From Solimicrobium sp040544425 (GTDB taxonomy: Bacteria > Pseudomonadota > Gammaproteobacteria > Burkholderiales > Burkholderiaceae_D): a stretch of DNA of 22,432 bases. The notes under the pieces are model-generated. The model did no database searches and was not told where the DNA came from. It saw only the letters and a program-made list of their open reading frames with translations. Where the stretch lies: positions 1 to 22,432 of the forward strand of contig JBEONO010000031.1 in the NCBI GenBank assembly GCA_040544425.1, in the 5' to 3' direction. Shown here piece by piece: positions 1-8,264 of this stretch. Position numbers and translations under genes: made by a program. Positions within the stretch are counted from its first letter, which is position 1; the number at the start of each line of letters is the position of its first letter.

Positions 1-97
1 TGAGTAAAGCGGGGCAGCGCCGACCAGCTGCAATGAGGAAAATGGATGCAGCTTAAATTCTCTGAAATATTGTCTTGACCAATGGGTCCACTTTACA
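1..97. mobile_element. Probable insertion-sequence end truncating the adjacent sensor kinase
   Basis: The minus-strand kinase reading frame loses all resemblance to histidine kinases at about position 97. From there, reading leftward, the sequence begins TGTAAAGTGGACCC, which looks like the terminal inverted repeat of an insertion sequence (TG start, GTGGNCCC core, compare the element at 22340). On the plus strand a frame from position 3 is open to a TAA at 51-53, about 45 bp inside the presumed end, as expected for the 3' end of a transposase gene. The body lies outside the window, so family and length cannot be read. The call rests on the loss of homology plus the terminal sequence. Confidence 0.5.
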
Positions 98-1356
98 GTA
101 TGTTTGAATTGTGGCTGGAGAATTGAAACATTATCGGCAACAATTGTTTTCAATTCAAACTTGCGACGCTGTTCGCTGGCCTGATCGACTGAGACCTGTT
201 TGAAGTGAATCAGCTGCTCGATTGCACGGTTCAAATTTCTCGAAACCAGATCCAGGCCATTCATCATATATTCGTTGTATTCATTGACGCGGGTTTTGGT
301 CACCCCGCCGTTTTCAAGTTCGGCCTTGAATTTTGCAACCTGCTCAACCAGACTTGAACTGGCCATCAAACTGTTTCCAAGAGGTGTGTTCATCTCGTGC
401 GAGACGCCTGCCACCAGAACCCCCAATGCACTCATTTTTTCCCGTTGGATCAATTCGTTTTGGGTGTACCTCAATTCTGCATTTGCCTTCTTGAGGGATT
501 TGTTAATTTCAGCCAAATCGCGTGTGCGCTGTTCGACCCGCTGTTCCAGTTCGTTGTTCGTTTTGATCAATAATTCTTCCACCTGCTTTTGGGGAGTGAC
601 ATCGGTAATGAAGCCATGCCAGAGTGTTGCGCCGTTTTCCTCGCGTTCAGGGATGGCGTTACCCAGCAGCCAACGCACTGTGCCATCTTGATATTTAACC
701 CGGTATTCATGTCGCCACAGAGACATTTCCTGGGCCGATTTTTGAATCGAAGCCGCTACGCTGTCCAGATCATCCGGATGTAATACCGCAAAAACTTTGC
801 TCGCGTCCTCACGAACTTCTTCCGGGCTTACCTGATAAATCTCCCTTATCGCATCGGTTGCAAACGGAAAACAGGAACTGCCGTCGCTGCGCAGCCGAAA
901 CTGGTAAATGACACCCGGAATCTGGCTGGCAAATTTTTTCAGCAAATCCGATTCTGCCTGTCTGACACTCTCGGCTTTCTTGCGCTCGGTAATATCCCGC
1001 AGGAAGCAAAAATTTAATTCACTGCCACCAATCAAAGCATAATTCGCACTGACTTCGATCGGATATTCGCGCCCTGATTTTGTCCGGTGTCGTGTTTCAA
1101 GTGTGATAGTTCCGTGTCGCTTGAGATCTTCAAAATGCCTTTCCCATATACCAGGCTGGTAGTCTGGGTCCAGGTCAAAAATTTTCATTCCGAGCATTTC
1201 AGTTCTGGTGTAGCCGCGCTCCGCACAGGCCGCATCATTTGCGTAGATAATCTCGCCATCGCGTGTCAGCCAGAAAACACTGTCAGAGGCGCGATCAACT
1301 GTTTGTCGCATCATCTCCAGTTCCCTGAGTGATGCCTGGCCTTTTTCGAATTCCAT
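1..1356 (-). CDS. PAS-PAS-HisKA sensor histidine kinase, truncated before the ATPase domain (partial)
   Basis: The ATG at 1356 follows an AGGGG ribosome site; 452 codons are open to the window edge. Visible order: PAS 1 (about residues 12-128, ending in the D-I-T-E-R-K motif), PAS 2 (about 135-260, PAS_3 type with H-P-D-D), a coiled coil (260-305), then a HisKA dimerisation domain with the phospho-acceptor H320 in SHEMNTPLGN, the form found in kinases of the HAMP/PAS-HisKA type whose next helix carries LIHFKQVSVDQ. After about residue 420 the sequence no longer resembles a kinase: N, G1 and G2 boxes are absent, and the remaining 32 codons read through an apparent IS end. As written the protein could bind its signal and dimerise but could not bind ATP. 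It lies 329 bp downstream of the larger hybrid kinase on the same strand; no input domain reveals the ligand and no membrane segment is seen. Confidence 0.8.
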   Translation of the reverse strand, partial: MEFEKGQASLRELEMMRQTVDRASDSVFWLTRDGEIIYANDAACAERGYTRTEMLGMKIFDLDPDYQPGIWERHFEDLKRHGTITLETRHRTKSGREYPIEVSANYALIGGSELNFCFLRDITERKKAESVRQAESDLLKKFASQIPGVIYQFRLRSDGSSCFPFATDAIREIYQVSPEEVREDASKVFAVLHPDDLDSVAASIQKSAQEMSLWRHEYRVKYQDGTVRWLLGNAIPEREENGATLWHGFITDVTPQKQVEELLIKTNNELEQRVEQRTRDLAEINKSLKKANAELRYTQNELIQREKMSALGVLVAGVSHEMNTPLGNSLMASSSLVEQVAKFKAELENGGVTKTRVNEYNEYMMNGLDLVSRNLNRAIEQLIHFKQVSVDQASEQRRKFELKTIVADNVSILQPQFKHTVKWTHWSRQYFREFKLHPFSSLQLVGAAPLYS

Positions 1357-1685
1357 CACGCCCCTGATTTTCCATTTTTAATATCGACTGTGCCGGTCAC
1401 TGTTGTGCCGGGCAACCTTGCCTCCTCGATTGACCAGAGGCAGCAGATTCTTTTTTTTAAACGATACAGCACAGTGCTGATCCGCGCAATTTGAATCTGA
1501 TAGCCGCAGACCTGGCGTGGCAGCAGAGGAATGTTGATTTGGAAATTTGCGCGGGGTCAGGCTGCTCCAGCCGTTGTTTGAATTTCCCGGGGCCGCAGCA
1601 ATGCTGGGTGTACTGCCCAGTCTGCCGCGTTGTTGTAAAAGCTACTCGTTGAGTATTTGCAGGTGTACTGAATTTTTCAATTTCA
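1357..1685. other. Intergenic gap between the two kinase genes; no gene seen
   Basis: About 330 bp separate the stop of the large hybrid kinase from the start of the truncated kinase. Short open frames on both strands overlap each other or the kinase 3' end and resemble nothing known. A short TACTC-AAC-GAGTA inverted repeat near 1645 could be a weak end signal for the hybrid kinase transcript, but its stem is only 5 bp. Confidence 0.5.
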
Positions 1686-4600
1686 TCAGCTTTTTTTGCC
1701 ATTTGGGTTCCCGGTGCCGGAAACCACACCGGTTTTGGCAAAGTCGAGTGCCATATCCAGAGTATTCAAAAACAGATCAACCATAATCGGCTTGGTCAGG
1801 TAGTCAAAAAAACCAGCCTCAAGGCCGTTCGCAATATCGCGTGGCATGGCATTCGCGCTGACTGCAATGATCGGGATATGCTCGGTTGCCGGGTCGGTCC
1901 GCAGGATTCTCATGACTTCCAGGCCGCTGATGCCGGGCAGGTTAATGTCCATCAAAATCACCTGCGGGCGAAAGCTGCGTGCCCGCTCAATGCCATCAGT
2001 CCCGTTGGTGGCACTCAAGAGTTGCAGATTGGGGCGGCGTGCAACAATCCGTTGTACCAGCGCCAGGTTCGCCGGATTGTCCTCCACGTAAAGCACACTG
2101 AGCTGGGTCGTTGCCTGCGATGCGTTTGATGGCGGCAAGGCTGCGACCGCGATCGGTTGTTCGATAAACCGCATTTCGCCGACCAGCGCCAGCTCGACCC
2201 AGAACGTACTGCCCGCGTCAACCACACTCTCCACACCGATCCTGCCGCCCATCAGTTCGATCAGTTGTTTGGTCACCACCAGACCAATCCCGCTGCCTTC
2301 CTCAGTACCATTTTCCCGGCCGAGCCGGTTGAATGGCTGAAACAGCTGGGAGATCTGCTCGGGCGACATGCCGGGACCACTGTCACGAACGGTGATCCGC
2401 AGCGTACCGGTTTTACCTGCGACATAGTCAAGTGCAATATCCACCGTTCCGCCACGCTGGTTGTACTTGATTGCGTTGGACAGCAAATTGATCAGTACCT
2501 GCTTCAGGCGCGTCCGGTCAGCGCTGACAAAACAGGGAACGTCGAAGGCTGGATAGCTCATCGTGATGCCGCGCTGCCTGGCCTGCGATGCAATCATGTT
2601 GCGACAATCGAGCATCAGCTCACCCAGCGAGACTGGTTCGAACGACAGCGTCGCCTTGCCTGACTCGATCTGGGACAGGTCAAGAATTTCGTTGATCAGT
2701 TCCAGCAAATACCAGCCGCCTTTAATAATCTGGCTGAGACTTTCCTGTTGCGAAACAGTGGGCGGCGGCGTGCCGATTTCGAGCAGTTGGGCAAAACCCA
2801 ATACGGCATTGAGCGGTGTGCGCAGTTCATGGCTCATGCTGGACAGAAAATTCGACTTGGCCAGATTGGCCGCGTCAGCCACCACGCTGGCGCGCAGCAA
2901 TTCAACGTTCTTATCCTTGAGCACCTGATCGAGGCGATTGCGCTCGGTCACATCACGGGCGGCGGCAAACACGCCGAGTACGTTGCCCTTATCGTCTTTA
3001 AACACCGTTGCGTTGTACAACACGTCGATGACCCGGCCACTCGCGTGACGCACCGCCAGAGGGTAGTCGCGCACCAAGCCCTCTGAGAACGCCTTCAGAT
3101 AACCGGCCCGTGCCTCATCCGGATCGGTGAAGTAGTCGGAGAAGTCGGTACCGATCAACAGTTCGCGCGCAATCCCGGTCGCTTCTACCGAGGCTTCATT
3201 GACGTCCGTGATCGTGCCGTTGGCATTGATCGTAACCAGCGGATCGAGCGAGGCTTCCAGCAGTGAGCGGGCATACCGTGAACTCTGCTTCTGCACTGTC
3301 ACGTCACGGGCAGCGGCAAACACACCCAGCACATTACCTTCATCATCTTTGAAAACTGTGGCGTTGTACAAGACATCGATGATCCGGCCATTTGTGTGCC
3401 GCACCGCCAGTGGGTAGTCGCGCACGAAACCTTGCGAGAACGCCTTGAGATAACCGGCGCGCGCCTCATCCGGATCGGTGAAGTAATCGGAGAAGTCGGT
3501 ACCGATCAGCAGTTCGCGGGCAATCCCGGTCGCTTCTACCGAGGCTTCATTAACGTCGGTAATCTTTCCGTCCGCACTGATGGTGACCAGCGGATCGAGC
3601 GAGGCTTCGATCAGGGAGCGCGCATAGCGCGATGCGACCTGGCTCGATTCCTGGACCTTCTTGCTTGCGGTGATGTCTTTAAACAGGATCGCGACCTGAG
3701 AGCTGCCGGGCTCGCCGATCTGGAAGGCATAGAGATCGAACCAGCGCCCGCCGAGCGCTTCGGCCTTGTTCTGAAACCGGATCGGCTCGCCCGTTCTTGC
3801 TACCTTGCCGTAGATCTCGAACCAGGAGGCTTCCATATTCTCAGCCAGTTCGCTGATCCGCTTGCCTGCGGCGTGGTACAGGCCGTTCTGCCGCTCGAAA
3901 GCGGGATTGACTTCCAGGAAGCGCCAGTCGACCGGCTTTTGATCCGCGTCATAAATCATTTCGATAATGCAAAAACCTTCGTCCATCGATTCGAACAGTG
4001 CGTAGTAACGCTCAGTGCTGCGCGCAAGCGATTGCTCGGTCTGTTTGCGTAAGCTGATGTCGGAGGAAGCGCCAATGATGCCGATCAATTTTCCTGACGG
4101 GTCCAGGATGGGGGTGTCGTGCACATCCGCGGTAAAGATCCGGCCGTCACGATGACGGACGTCGAATTCGCCCGACCAGGGCAGGCCCTGCCTCAGTTGG
4201 CCCATAATTTCATTTGCCTGGCTGAGGGAAACGTCGGGAACCGTGACATCAAGAATGCTGCGACCGAGCGCGCTGGACGACGGCCAGCCGTACATCTGCT
4301 CGGCGGCACCGTTTATATAGGTGACAATTCCTTCAGTATCGGTGGCGATGACCGCCTGGCCAATGGTATTGAGCAGCCTGGCCTGGAAATGGGTCTGCTC
4401 GGTGGCACGCCGACCCAGAGTGATGTCCTGCACCGTGCCGCGCAGACCACGCACTGCACCACTGGCATCGCTCTCGGTATTGCAGCGGATATTGACCCAG
4501 ATCTGGCTGCCGTCAGCACGCAGCGCCGGTAATTCAAGGTCAAAGCCGACTCCGCTTTGAACGGCCTGCACAACCGCACTGTTCAGGTACTCCCAGGTGT

Positions 4601-5315
4601 CAATCGCATACAGCACGCCACGCTGATCGGGAAGCAGCGGGATTTGCTCGCGCCCAAAGATGCGCAACATTTCGCGCGACATCTGCTGCTCGCCAGTCGT
4701 GGCGTTCCAGTACCAGCTGCCGATGTGGGCCAGTTCCTGGGTCTTTTCCATCTCAAATTCCAGATGTTTGAGCCTGGTGAGGTCGGTCAGTACCAGATGC
4801 ACAGTCGGCACCGATCCGTTTTGCAGCCTGCGCCTGCTGTCAACCTGGATCGCTGCGAGCGAGCCATCCCTGCGTGTCAGCGTCAGCTCACAGACCTGTT
4901 TTTCGTCCTGCCTGAGTACGCCCATCAGATGCAGGTGCCAACGATCGGCGCTGTCGGCAGTCAAAAAGCCGGCAAAACTTTTTCCCATCAGGGTTTCGCG
5001 CTCGCCGCCCAAGACTTCTGCCCCGGCCAGATTGACCGCGGTGATCTGGCCTTGCTCGCTGAGCGTCAGACAGCCTACCGGCACGAATTCAAACAGATCG
5101 GCATACCGGTCGCGCGACTCTGCCAGAGCCAGTTTTGCTTCGCGCAGGGACTCGTTCTGGGCCTCAAGCTCAAGCTGGTAGAGCTGCAGTTCTTGCTGTG
5201 AAAGTTCGGTGCTGTGAATGGCACGAGCTGCGCCCGGCAACTCGCTGTGAGCCTGCTTGCCTGATGCGGGCGGCAGGTGCGAGTCGAGTTGTTTCTTGTC
5301 ATCCGAAGAATTCAT
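1686..5315 (-). CDS. Multi-PAS hybrid sensor histidine kinase with C-terminal receiver domain
   Basis: A 1209-residue cytoplasmic-looking hybrid kinase. The ATG at 5315 (MNSSDDKK) is preferred: a further 50 upstream residues are open but not protein-like. Order: coiled coil (about 35-70), PAS 1 (73-185), PAS 2 (190-300, PAS_3 type), PAS 3 (305-420), PAS 4 (430-550), PAS 5 (563-673), PAS 6 (680-790), a linker coil, HisKA with phospho-acceptor H829 in MSHELRTPLN, HATPase_c with N943 in the N box, DSGPGM at 978-983 and GSGIGL at 1007-1012, then a receiver domain with acceptor D1123 (LMDINLPG) and K1175 (LTKP). All catalytic residues are present, so it should autophosphorylate and pass phosphate to its own receiver; no Hpt domain or separate response regulator is in the window. 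PAS 5 and PAS 6 are nearly identical. No transmembrane segment is seen, implying a soluble or internal signal. Ligand unknown. Confidence 0.93.
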   Translation of the reverse strand: MNSSDDKKQLDSHLPPASGKQAHSELPGAARAIHSTELSQQELQLYQLELEAQNESLREAKLALAESRDRYADLFEFVPVGCLTLSEQGQITAVNLAGAEVLGGERETLMGKSFAGFLTADSADRWHLHLMGVLRQDEKQVCELTLTRRDGSLAAIQVDSRRRLQNGSVPTVHLVLTDLTRLKHLEFEMEKTQELAHIGSWYWNATTGEQQMSREMLRIFGREQIPLLPDQRGVLYAIDTWEYLNSAVVQAVQSGVGFDLELPALRADGSQIWVNIRCNTESDASGAVRGLRGTVQDITLGRRATEQTHFQARLLNTIGQAVIATDTEGIVTYINGAAEQMYGWPSSSALGRSILDVTVPDVSLSQANEIMGQLRQGLPWSGEFDVRHRDGRIFTADVHDTPILDPSGKLIGIIGASSDISLRKQTEQSLARSTERYYALFESMDEGFCIIEMIYDADQKPVDWRFLEVNPAFERQNGLYHAAGKRISELAENMEASWFEIYGKVARTGEPIRFQNKAEALGGRWFDLYAFQIGEPGSSQVAILFKDITASKKVQESSQVASRYARSLIEASLDPLVTISADGKITDVNEASVEATGIARELLIGTDFSDYFTDPDEARAGYLKAFSQGFVRDYPLAVRHTNGRIIDVLYNATVFKDDEGNVLGVFAAARDVTVQKQSSRYARSLLEASLDPLVTINANGTITDVNEASVEATGIARELLIGTDFSDYFTDPDEARAGYLKAFSEGLVRDYPLAVRHASGRVIDVLYNATVFKDDKGNVLGVFAAARDVTERNRLDQVLKDKNVELLRASVVADAANLAKSNFLSSMSHELRTPLNAVLGFAQLLEIGTPPPTVSQQESLSQIIKGGWYLLELINEILDLSQIESGKATLSFEPVSLGELMLDCRNMIASQARQRGITMSYPAFDVPCFVSADRTRLKQVLINLLSNAIKYNQRGGTVDIALDYVAGKTGTLRITVRDSGPGMSPEQISQLFQPFNRLGRENGTEEGSGIGLVVTKQLIELMGGRIGVESVVDAGSTFWVELALVGEMRFIEQPIAVAALPPSNASQATTQLSVLYVEDNPANLALVQRIVARRPNLQLLSATNGTDGIERARSFRPQVILMDINLPGISGLEVMRILRTDPATEHIPIIAVSANAMPRDIANGLEAGFFDYLTKPIMVDLFLNTLDMALDFAKTGVVSGTGNPNGKKS
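2946..3629 (-). repeat. In-frame tandem duplication of a PAS-domain segment (two copies, 351-bp period)
   Basis: Inside the hybrid kinase, 3297-3629 and 2946-3278 encode two PAS domains of 111 residues each that differ at only about 10 positions (for example SADGK versus NANGT, SQGF versus SEGL, HTNGR versus HASGR). The DNA copies differ mainly at third codon positions, and some stretches, such as the one encoding VEATGIARELLIGTDF, are almost unchanged. The period is 117 codons. The silent divergence says the duplication is not brand new while the protein has been held nearly constant. Confidence 0.9.
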
Positions 5316-5579
5316 GGCCCTGCTTCCGTGGTCTGTGCACAGCGTAATTCGTTGTAGTGCAATGGAGAGGAAATCTTTGTCGGTTGAGCGACGGGATGAC
5401 GTCAGCGAGAAGTGCAGCAAGTGCAGTAAAACAGCGATGACGGGGTGTAACTTCACCGTTTTCAAAGGCCGACCAATTTGTCAACGCGCCCGCCATAACT
5501 TTTGGATTGCCTCAGGCTAACACAAACAGCTAGTAGCAAATTATTATAATTTCGTATTCCAGCCCCGGCCTCATTAACT

Positions 5580-5593
5580 TAGGGGTTCCCCTA
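5580..5593. promoter_or_regulatory. Perfect palindrome TAGGGG-N2-CCCCTA, candidate operator
   Basis: TAGGGGTTCCCCTA sits in the 588-bp divergent gap between the hybrid kinase and the sulfur operon. Six-base arms with a 2-bp centre suit a dimeric DNA-binding protein, for example a NarL/LuxR-type response regulator; the short loop makes an RNA hairpin unlikely. A TATAAT hexamer lies just upstream at 5545-5550. The regulator is not identifiable from sequence. Confidence 0.45.
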
Positions 5594-5789
5594 CACGAAT
5601 TAGATGATTTGTTTCGAGTCACGTAGGTTCAGCTTCAGGGCTCTTGCCCGTAGCACTGAATGTTTTTAACTACTAAGTTTCAAACTATCTTAGATGCCTG
5701 AAAGTGGCCGCCGGCCATAATTGGAGATTATTTTTGCTGCCTCCCCCAGTCATCGGCAGGTGGTTATGAAATTTTTAGTTAAAAAGTAC

Positions 5790-5818
5790 TTGACATCGTC
5801 ATCCTCCATCAATATCAT
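5790..5818 (+). promoter_or_regulatory. Sigma70 promoter of the sulfur-detoxification operon
   Basis: TTGACA at 5790-5795, a 17-bp spacer, then TATCAT at 5813-5818: a perfect -35 and a 5/6 match to the -10 consensus. Transcription should begin near 5825, leaving a leader of about 80 nt before the ATG at 5904. The promoter lies inside the upstream in-frame extension of the first gene, which argues that the extension is not translated. Confidence 0.75.
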
Positions 5819-5903
5819 ACTAAACAGTTCAATAAGCAAGTGCACAACCAGCACGCTGCTTCCGACCGGCTCAACTGCGAAGTACTTTCATGAAGGATTT
5901 ACG

Positions 5904-6767
5904 ATGTCTCAGAAGATCATTCCATTTTTTGATCCAGTCACCAGTACCGTGACCTACCTGTTGCATGCCGATGGCGAACAGGCCTGTGTGGTTATCGACC
6001 CGGTGCTTGACTACGATCCCAAAGCCAGCGCGATTTCGACCACCCAGGTTGAACGCGTCATTCAATACATCAATGAACATCAACTCAGGCTGGAGTTAAT
6101 TCTTGAAACCCATGCCCATGCTGATCATTTATCTGCTGCGTTTTATCTGAAAAAGAAATTTGGGGCGCGCATCGGGATAGGCGCGAGTATTGTGCAGGTT
6201 CAGGATGCATTCAAGGCCCTGTTTAATTTCGGCGCGGAGTTTAACGCAGACGGCGCGCAATTTGACCATCTGTATGCCGATAACGACTCGTTCAAAATCG
6301 GTTCGATGGAATTTATTGCACACCATGTTCCCGGACACACACCGGCCGATATGGCGTATCAGCTGGACAAGGCGATCTTCGTTGGCGACACGCTGTTTAT
6401 GCCGGACGTCGGCACCGCCCGCTGCGATTTTCCCGGTGGCAGTGCTGATGTTTTATATGAGTCAATCCAAAGACTGCTTGATTTACCGGATGATGTGACC
6501 CTGTATATGTGTCACGACTATCCGCCCGCAGGACGCAGTCCTGCGTGGCAGACCTCGGTCGGACAGCAACGCGAGATGAACATTCATATCAGACGCGGTG
6601 TCAGCAAGCAGGAATTCATCACGATGCGCCAGGCACGCGATCGAACCCTGTCAATGCCAACCTTAATTTGGCCATCATTGCAGATCAACATTCGGGCCGG
6701 CGAGATGCCGCAGGCAGAAAATAATGGGGAGAGTTACTTAAAGATTCCTCTCAGTATTCCAGCCTGA
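5904..6767 (+). CDS. blh: Metallo-beta-lactamase-fold persulfide dioxygenase (ETHE1/Blh-like)
   Basis: A 287-residue MBL-fold protein. The ATG at 5904 is chosen because it follows GAAGG at good spacing and lies downstream of the promoter, although the frame is open back to 5721. Metal ligands: H70-A-H72-A-D74-H75, H145 in PGHT, D162 in VGDTL and H204 in CHDY. In the ETHE1/Blh branch only the two-His/one-Asp iron site is used, to oxidise glutathione persulfide to sulfite. The sequence TARCDFPGGSA (171-181) is typical of this branch. It opens an operon with two YeeE/YedE-type membrane proteins and a rhodanese, the classical set for removing sulfide and persulfide. That operon is normally controlled by an ArsR-type repressor (BigR/SqrR), and none is seen here. 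The symbol is by family resemblance. Confidence 0.9.
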   Translation: MSQKIIPFFDPVTSTVTYLLHADGEQACVVIDPVLDYDPKASAISTTQVERVIQYINEHQLRLELILETHAHADHLSAAFYLKKKFGARIGIGASIVQVQDAFKALFNFGAEFNADGAQFDHLYADNDSFKIGSMEFIAHHVPGHTPADMAYQLDKAIFVGDTLFMPDVGTARCDFPGGSADVLYESIQRLLDLPDDVTLYMCHDYPPAGRSPAWQTSVGQQREMNIHIRRGVSKQEFITMRQARDRTLSMPTLIWPSLQINIRAGEMPQAENNGESYLKIPLSIPA

Positions 6768-6816
6768 GTTGCCCTGCCAGAGTCGAACCTTTTTTTATAA
6801 TTTTGAAGGAATAAGC

Positions 6817-7263
6817 ATGAACATAGATTGGAATCACTTTACCCCGTATGCGTCGCTGCTTGGCGGCATGCTGCTGGGCGTGTCAACCGCCCTGCTGATT
6901 TTATTGAATGGCCGGATTGCCGGTGTCAGCGGCGTTCTTGGCGGTTTCATTGGCAATCTGCTGCGGGGAGTGCGGGCAGACAATGGCTGGCGCAGTGCGT
7001 TTGTCATTGGGATTGTTGGAGCACCGGCCGTGTATTCAATATTTGCAAGGCTGCCTGAACTGGAAATCGGAACCGGGTACGGCGCAATCGTTGCTGCCGG
7101 ACTGCTGGTTGGCATTGGAACGCGCTATGGTTCAGGCTGCACCAGCGGTCACGGAATAAGTGGACTGGCACGCCTGTCTCCGCGTTCAATGGTCGCCACA
7201 ATGTCATTCATGCTGGCCGGTTTCGTCACCGTGTTTTTTGTTCGTCATCTCATCGCTTTTTAA
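6817..7263 (+). CDS. YeeE/YedE-family sulfur transporter, first half (PmpA-like)
   Basis: A 148-residue inner-membrane protein with about four hydrophobic helices. The ATG at 6817 follows GAAGGA at ideal spacing. The signature GSGCTSGHG (residues 106-113) carries C108, equivalent to the conserved cysteine of YeeE/YedE transporters that relays thiosulfate or persulfide sulfur through the membrane. The protein is about half the length of full YeeE, and the next gene supplies a second half of the same family with its own Cys motif, matching the paired PmpA/PmpB organisation. Gaps are 49 bp to the dioxygenase and 10 bp to the second half. Substrate (sulfide, persulfide or thiosulfate) and direction cannot be read from sequence. 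Confidence 0.88.
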   Translation: MNIDWNHFTPYASLLGGMLLGVSTALLILLNGRIAGVSGVLGGFIGNLLRGVRADNGWRSAFVIGIVGAPAVYSIFARLPELEIGTGYGAIVAAGLLVGIGTRYGSGCTSGHGISGLARLSPRSMVATMSFMLAGFVTVFFVRHLIAF

Positions 7264-7273
7264 AGGAAATATC

Positions 7274-7717
7274 ATGTTGATTTTTGCCTCTTTATTATCA
7301 GGCCTCATCTTTGGTCTTGGACTCATCGTTTCCGGCATGAGCAGTCCCGGCAAGGTGATCGGCTTTCTGGACCTAGCAGGCCCGTGGGACCCATCGCTAC
7401 TTTTTGTCATTGGGGGCGCCATTGCAGTTTCTATCGTGCCGTTTGCCATCGCACGGCGTCTCACCGTGTCGTATTTGGGTGAAAAGATTCAGATACCGGC
7501 GCGCCGCGATATTGACCGTCGCCTCGTCATCGGCAGCCTGCTGTTTGGAATCGGTTGGGGCATTGCCGGTCTGTGCCCTGGACCAGCCCTGACGACACTG
7601 CTCAGTGGCAATCCCAAGGCGATCCTGTTCGTGGTGTCCATGATTGCGGGCATGGGGATTTTCGAGTTGCTGGAAATGCGCAAGACGTCCAGCGCCAGAA
7701 AAGCGCTCGTCGTCTAG
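7274..7717 (+). CDS. YeeE/YedE-family sulfur transporter, second half (PmpB-like)
   Basis: A 147-residue membrane protein. The ATG at 7274 follows AAAGGAAAT 10 bp after the previous stop. Features: SGMSSPGKVIGFLD (residues 20-33), typical of the second half of YeeE/YedE transporters, and GIAGLCPGPALT (97-106) with C101, the second relay cysteine. Four hydrophobic segments are visible (about 2-22, 41-60, 86-106, 116-132). With the preceding gene it would rebuild one full two-domain transporter or a heterodimer. DUF6691 is the name often given to this half. Confidence 0.88.
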   Translation: MLIFASLLSGLIFGLGLIVSGMSSPGKVIGFLDLAGPWDPSLLFVIGGAIAVSIVPFAIARRLTVSYLGEKIQIPARRDIDRRLVIGSLLFGIGWGIAGLCPGPALTTLLSGNPKAILFVVSMIAGMGIFELLEMRKTSSARKALVV

Positions 7718-7771
7718 CAATACCCGATTTACATGGGCAGCAAATATTATTAATTGAAATTAAGGAAAAAA

Positions 7772-8137
7772 ATGAAAACCGTAAATGAACTGGTTGCGTC
7801 TGCAAAAAAAGAAATCGTCCAAATTGGAATCAATGAGTTTACCGCGCTGGTCGACAGTGCTGCCCTGATCATTGACGTTCGTGAGCCCGGTGAGTTCAGC
7901 ACTGGCAGCATTCGCAACGCGCTGAACATTCCGCGCGGACTGCTTGAATTCAAGATCAACGATATTCTGGCAAGCGGATCGGAGGCGACCATCGGCGTGC
8001 TTTGCAGATCAGGCGCCCGTGCCGCACTGGCCGCTCAAACGCTGGCAACGATGGGCTATACAGACGTGCGCTCTCTGGAAGGCGGGCTGGAGGCGTGGAT
8101 TAAGGACGGCGGTGAAATTGAAGTTGCGCGCAGTTAG
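7772..8137 (+). CDS. Rhodanese-like single-domain sulfurtransferase
   Basis: A 121-residue cytoplasmic rhodanese with no signal peptide. The ATG at 7772 is preceded by AAGGA. The active-site loop CRSGARA (residues 78-84) has the catalytic C78 that carries a persulfide; IIDVREPGEF (33-42) is the conserved rhodanese CH2 segment. Downstream of the dioxygenase and transporters it probably moves sulfane sulfur between glutathione persulfide, thiosulfate and sulfite. It is the last gene of the operon: a 54-bp gap precedes it and a hairpin follows 22 bp after its stop. Some operons fuse this domain to the dioxygenase; here it is separate. Confidence 0.9.
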   Translation: MKTVNELVASAKKEIVQIGINEFTALVDSAALIIDVREPGEFSTGSIRNALNIPRGLLEFKINDILASGSEATIGVLCRSGARAALAAQTLATMGYTDVRSLEGGLEAWIKDGGEIEVARS

Positions 8138-8158
8138 ATTGCCGGGGTTTAATCGAAT

Positions 8159-8187
8159 ATCGGACCATGGTAATGCCAAGGTCCGAT
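8159..8187 (+). terminator. Hairpin ending the sulfur operon
   Basis: Arms ATCGGACCATGG and CCAAGGTCCGAT pair over 12 positions with one mismatch around a 5-nt loop, just after the rhodanese stop. No T-run follows, so it may stabilise the 3' end or need Rho rather than act as a classic intrinsic terminator. Confidence 0.55.
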
Positions 8188-8264
8188 CTGACAGTCACCG
8201 GGCTTGAACAGTTTGGACTTGTCAGATTAAATGGAAACCATTACCGCTCATTTCAGCATCCATT

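Noticed and set aside
1457..1786. Possible small genes in the gap between the two kinases
   Set aside because: Frames on both strands overlap the kinase 3' end or each other, resemble no family and lack ribosome sites.
5721..5903. N-terminal extension of the metallo-beta-lactamase-fold protein
   Set aside because: The promoter at 5790-5818 lies within it, the sequence is low quality as protein, and the ATG at 5904 has a proper ribosome site.
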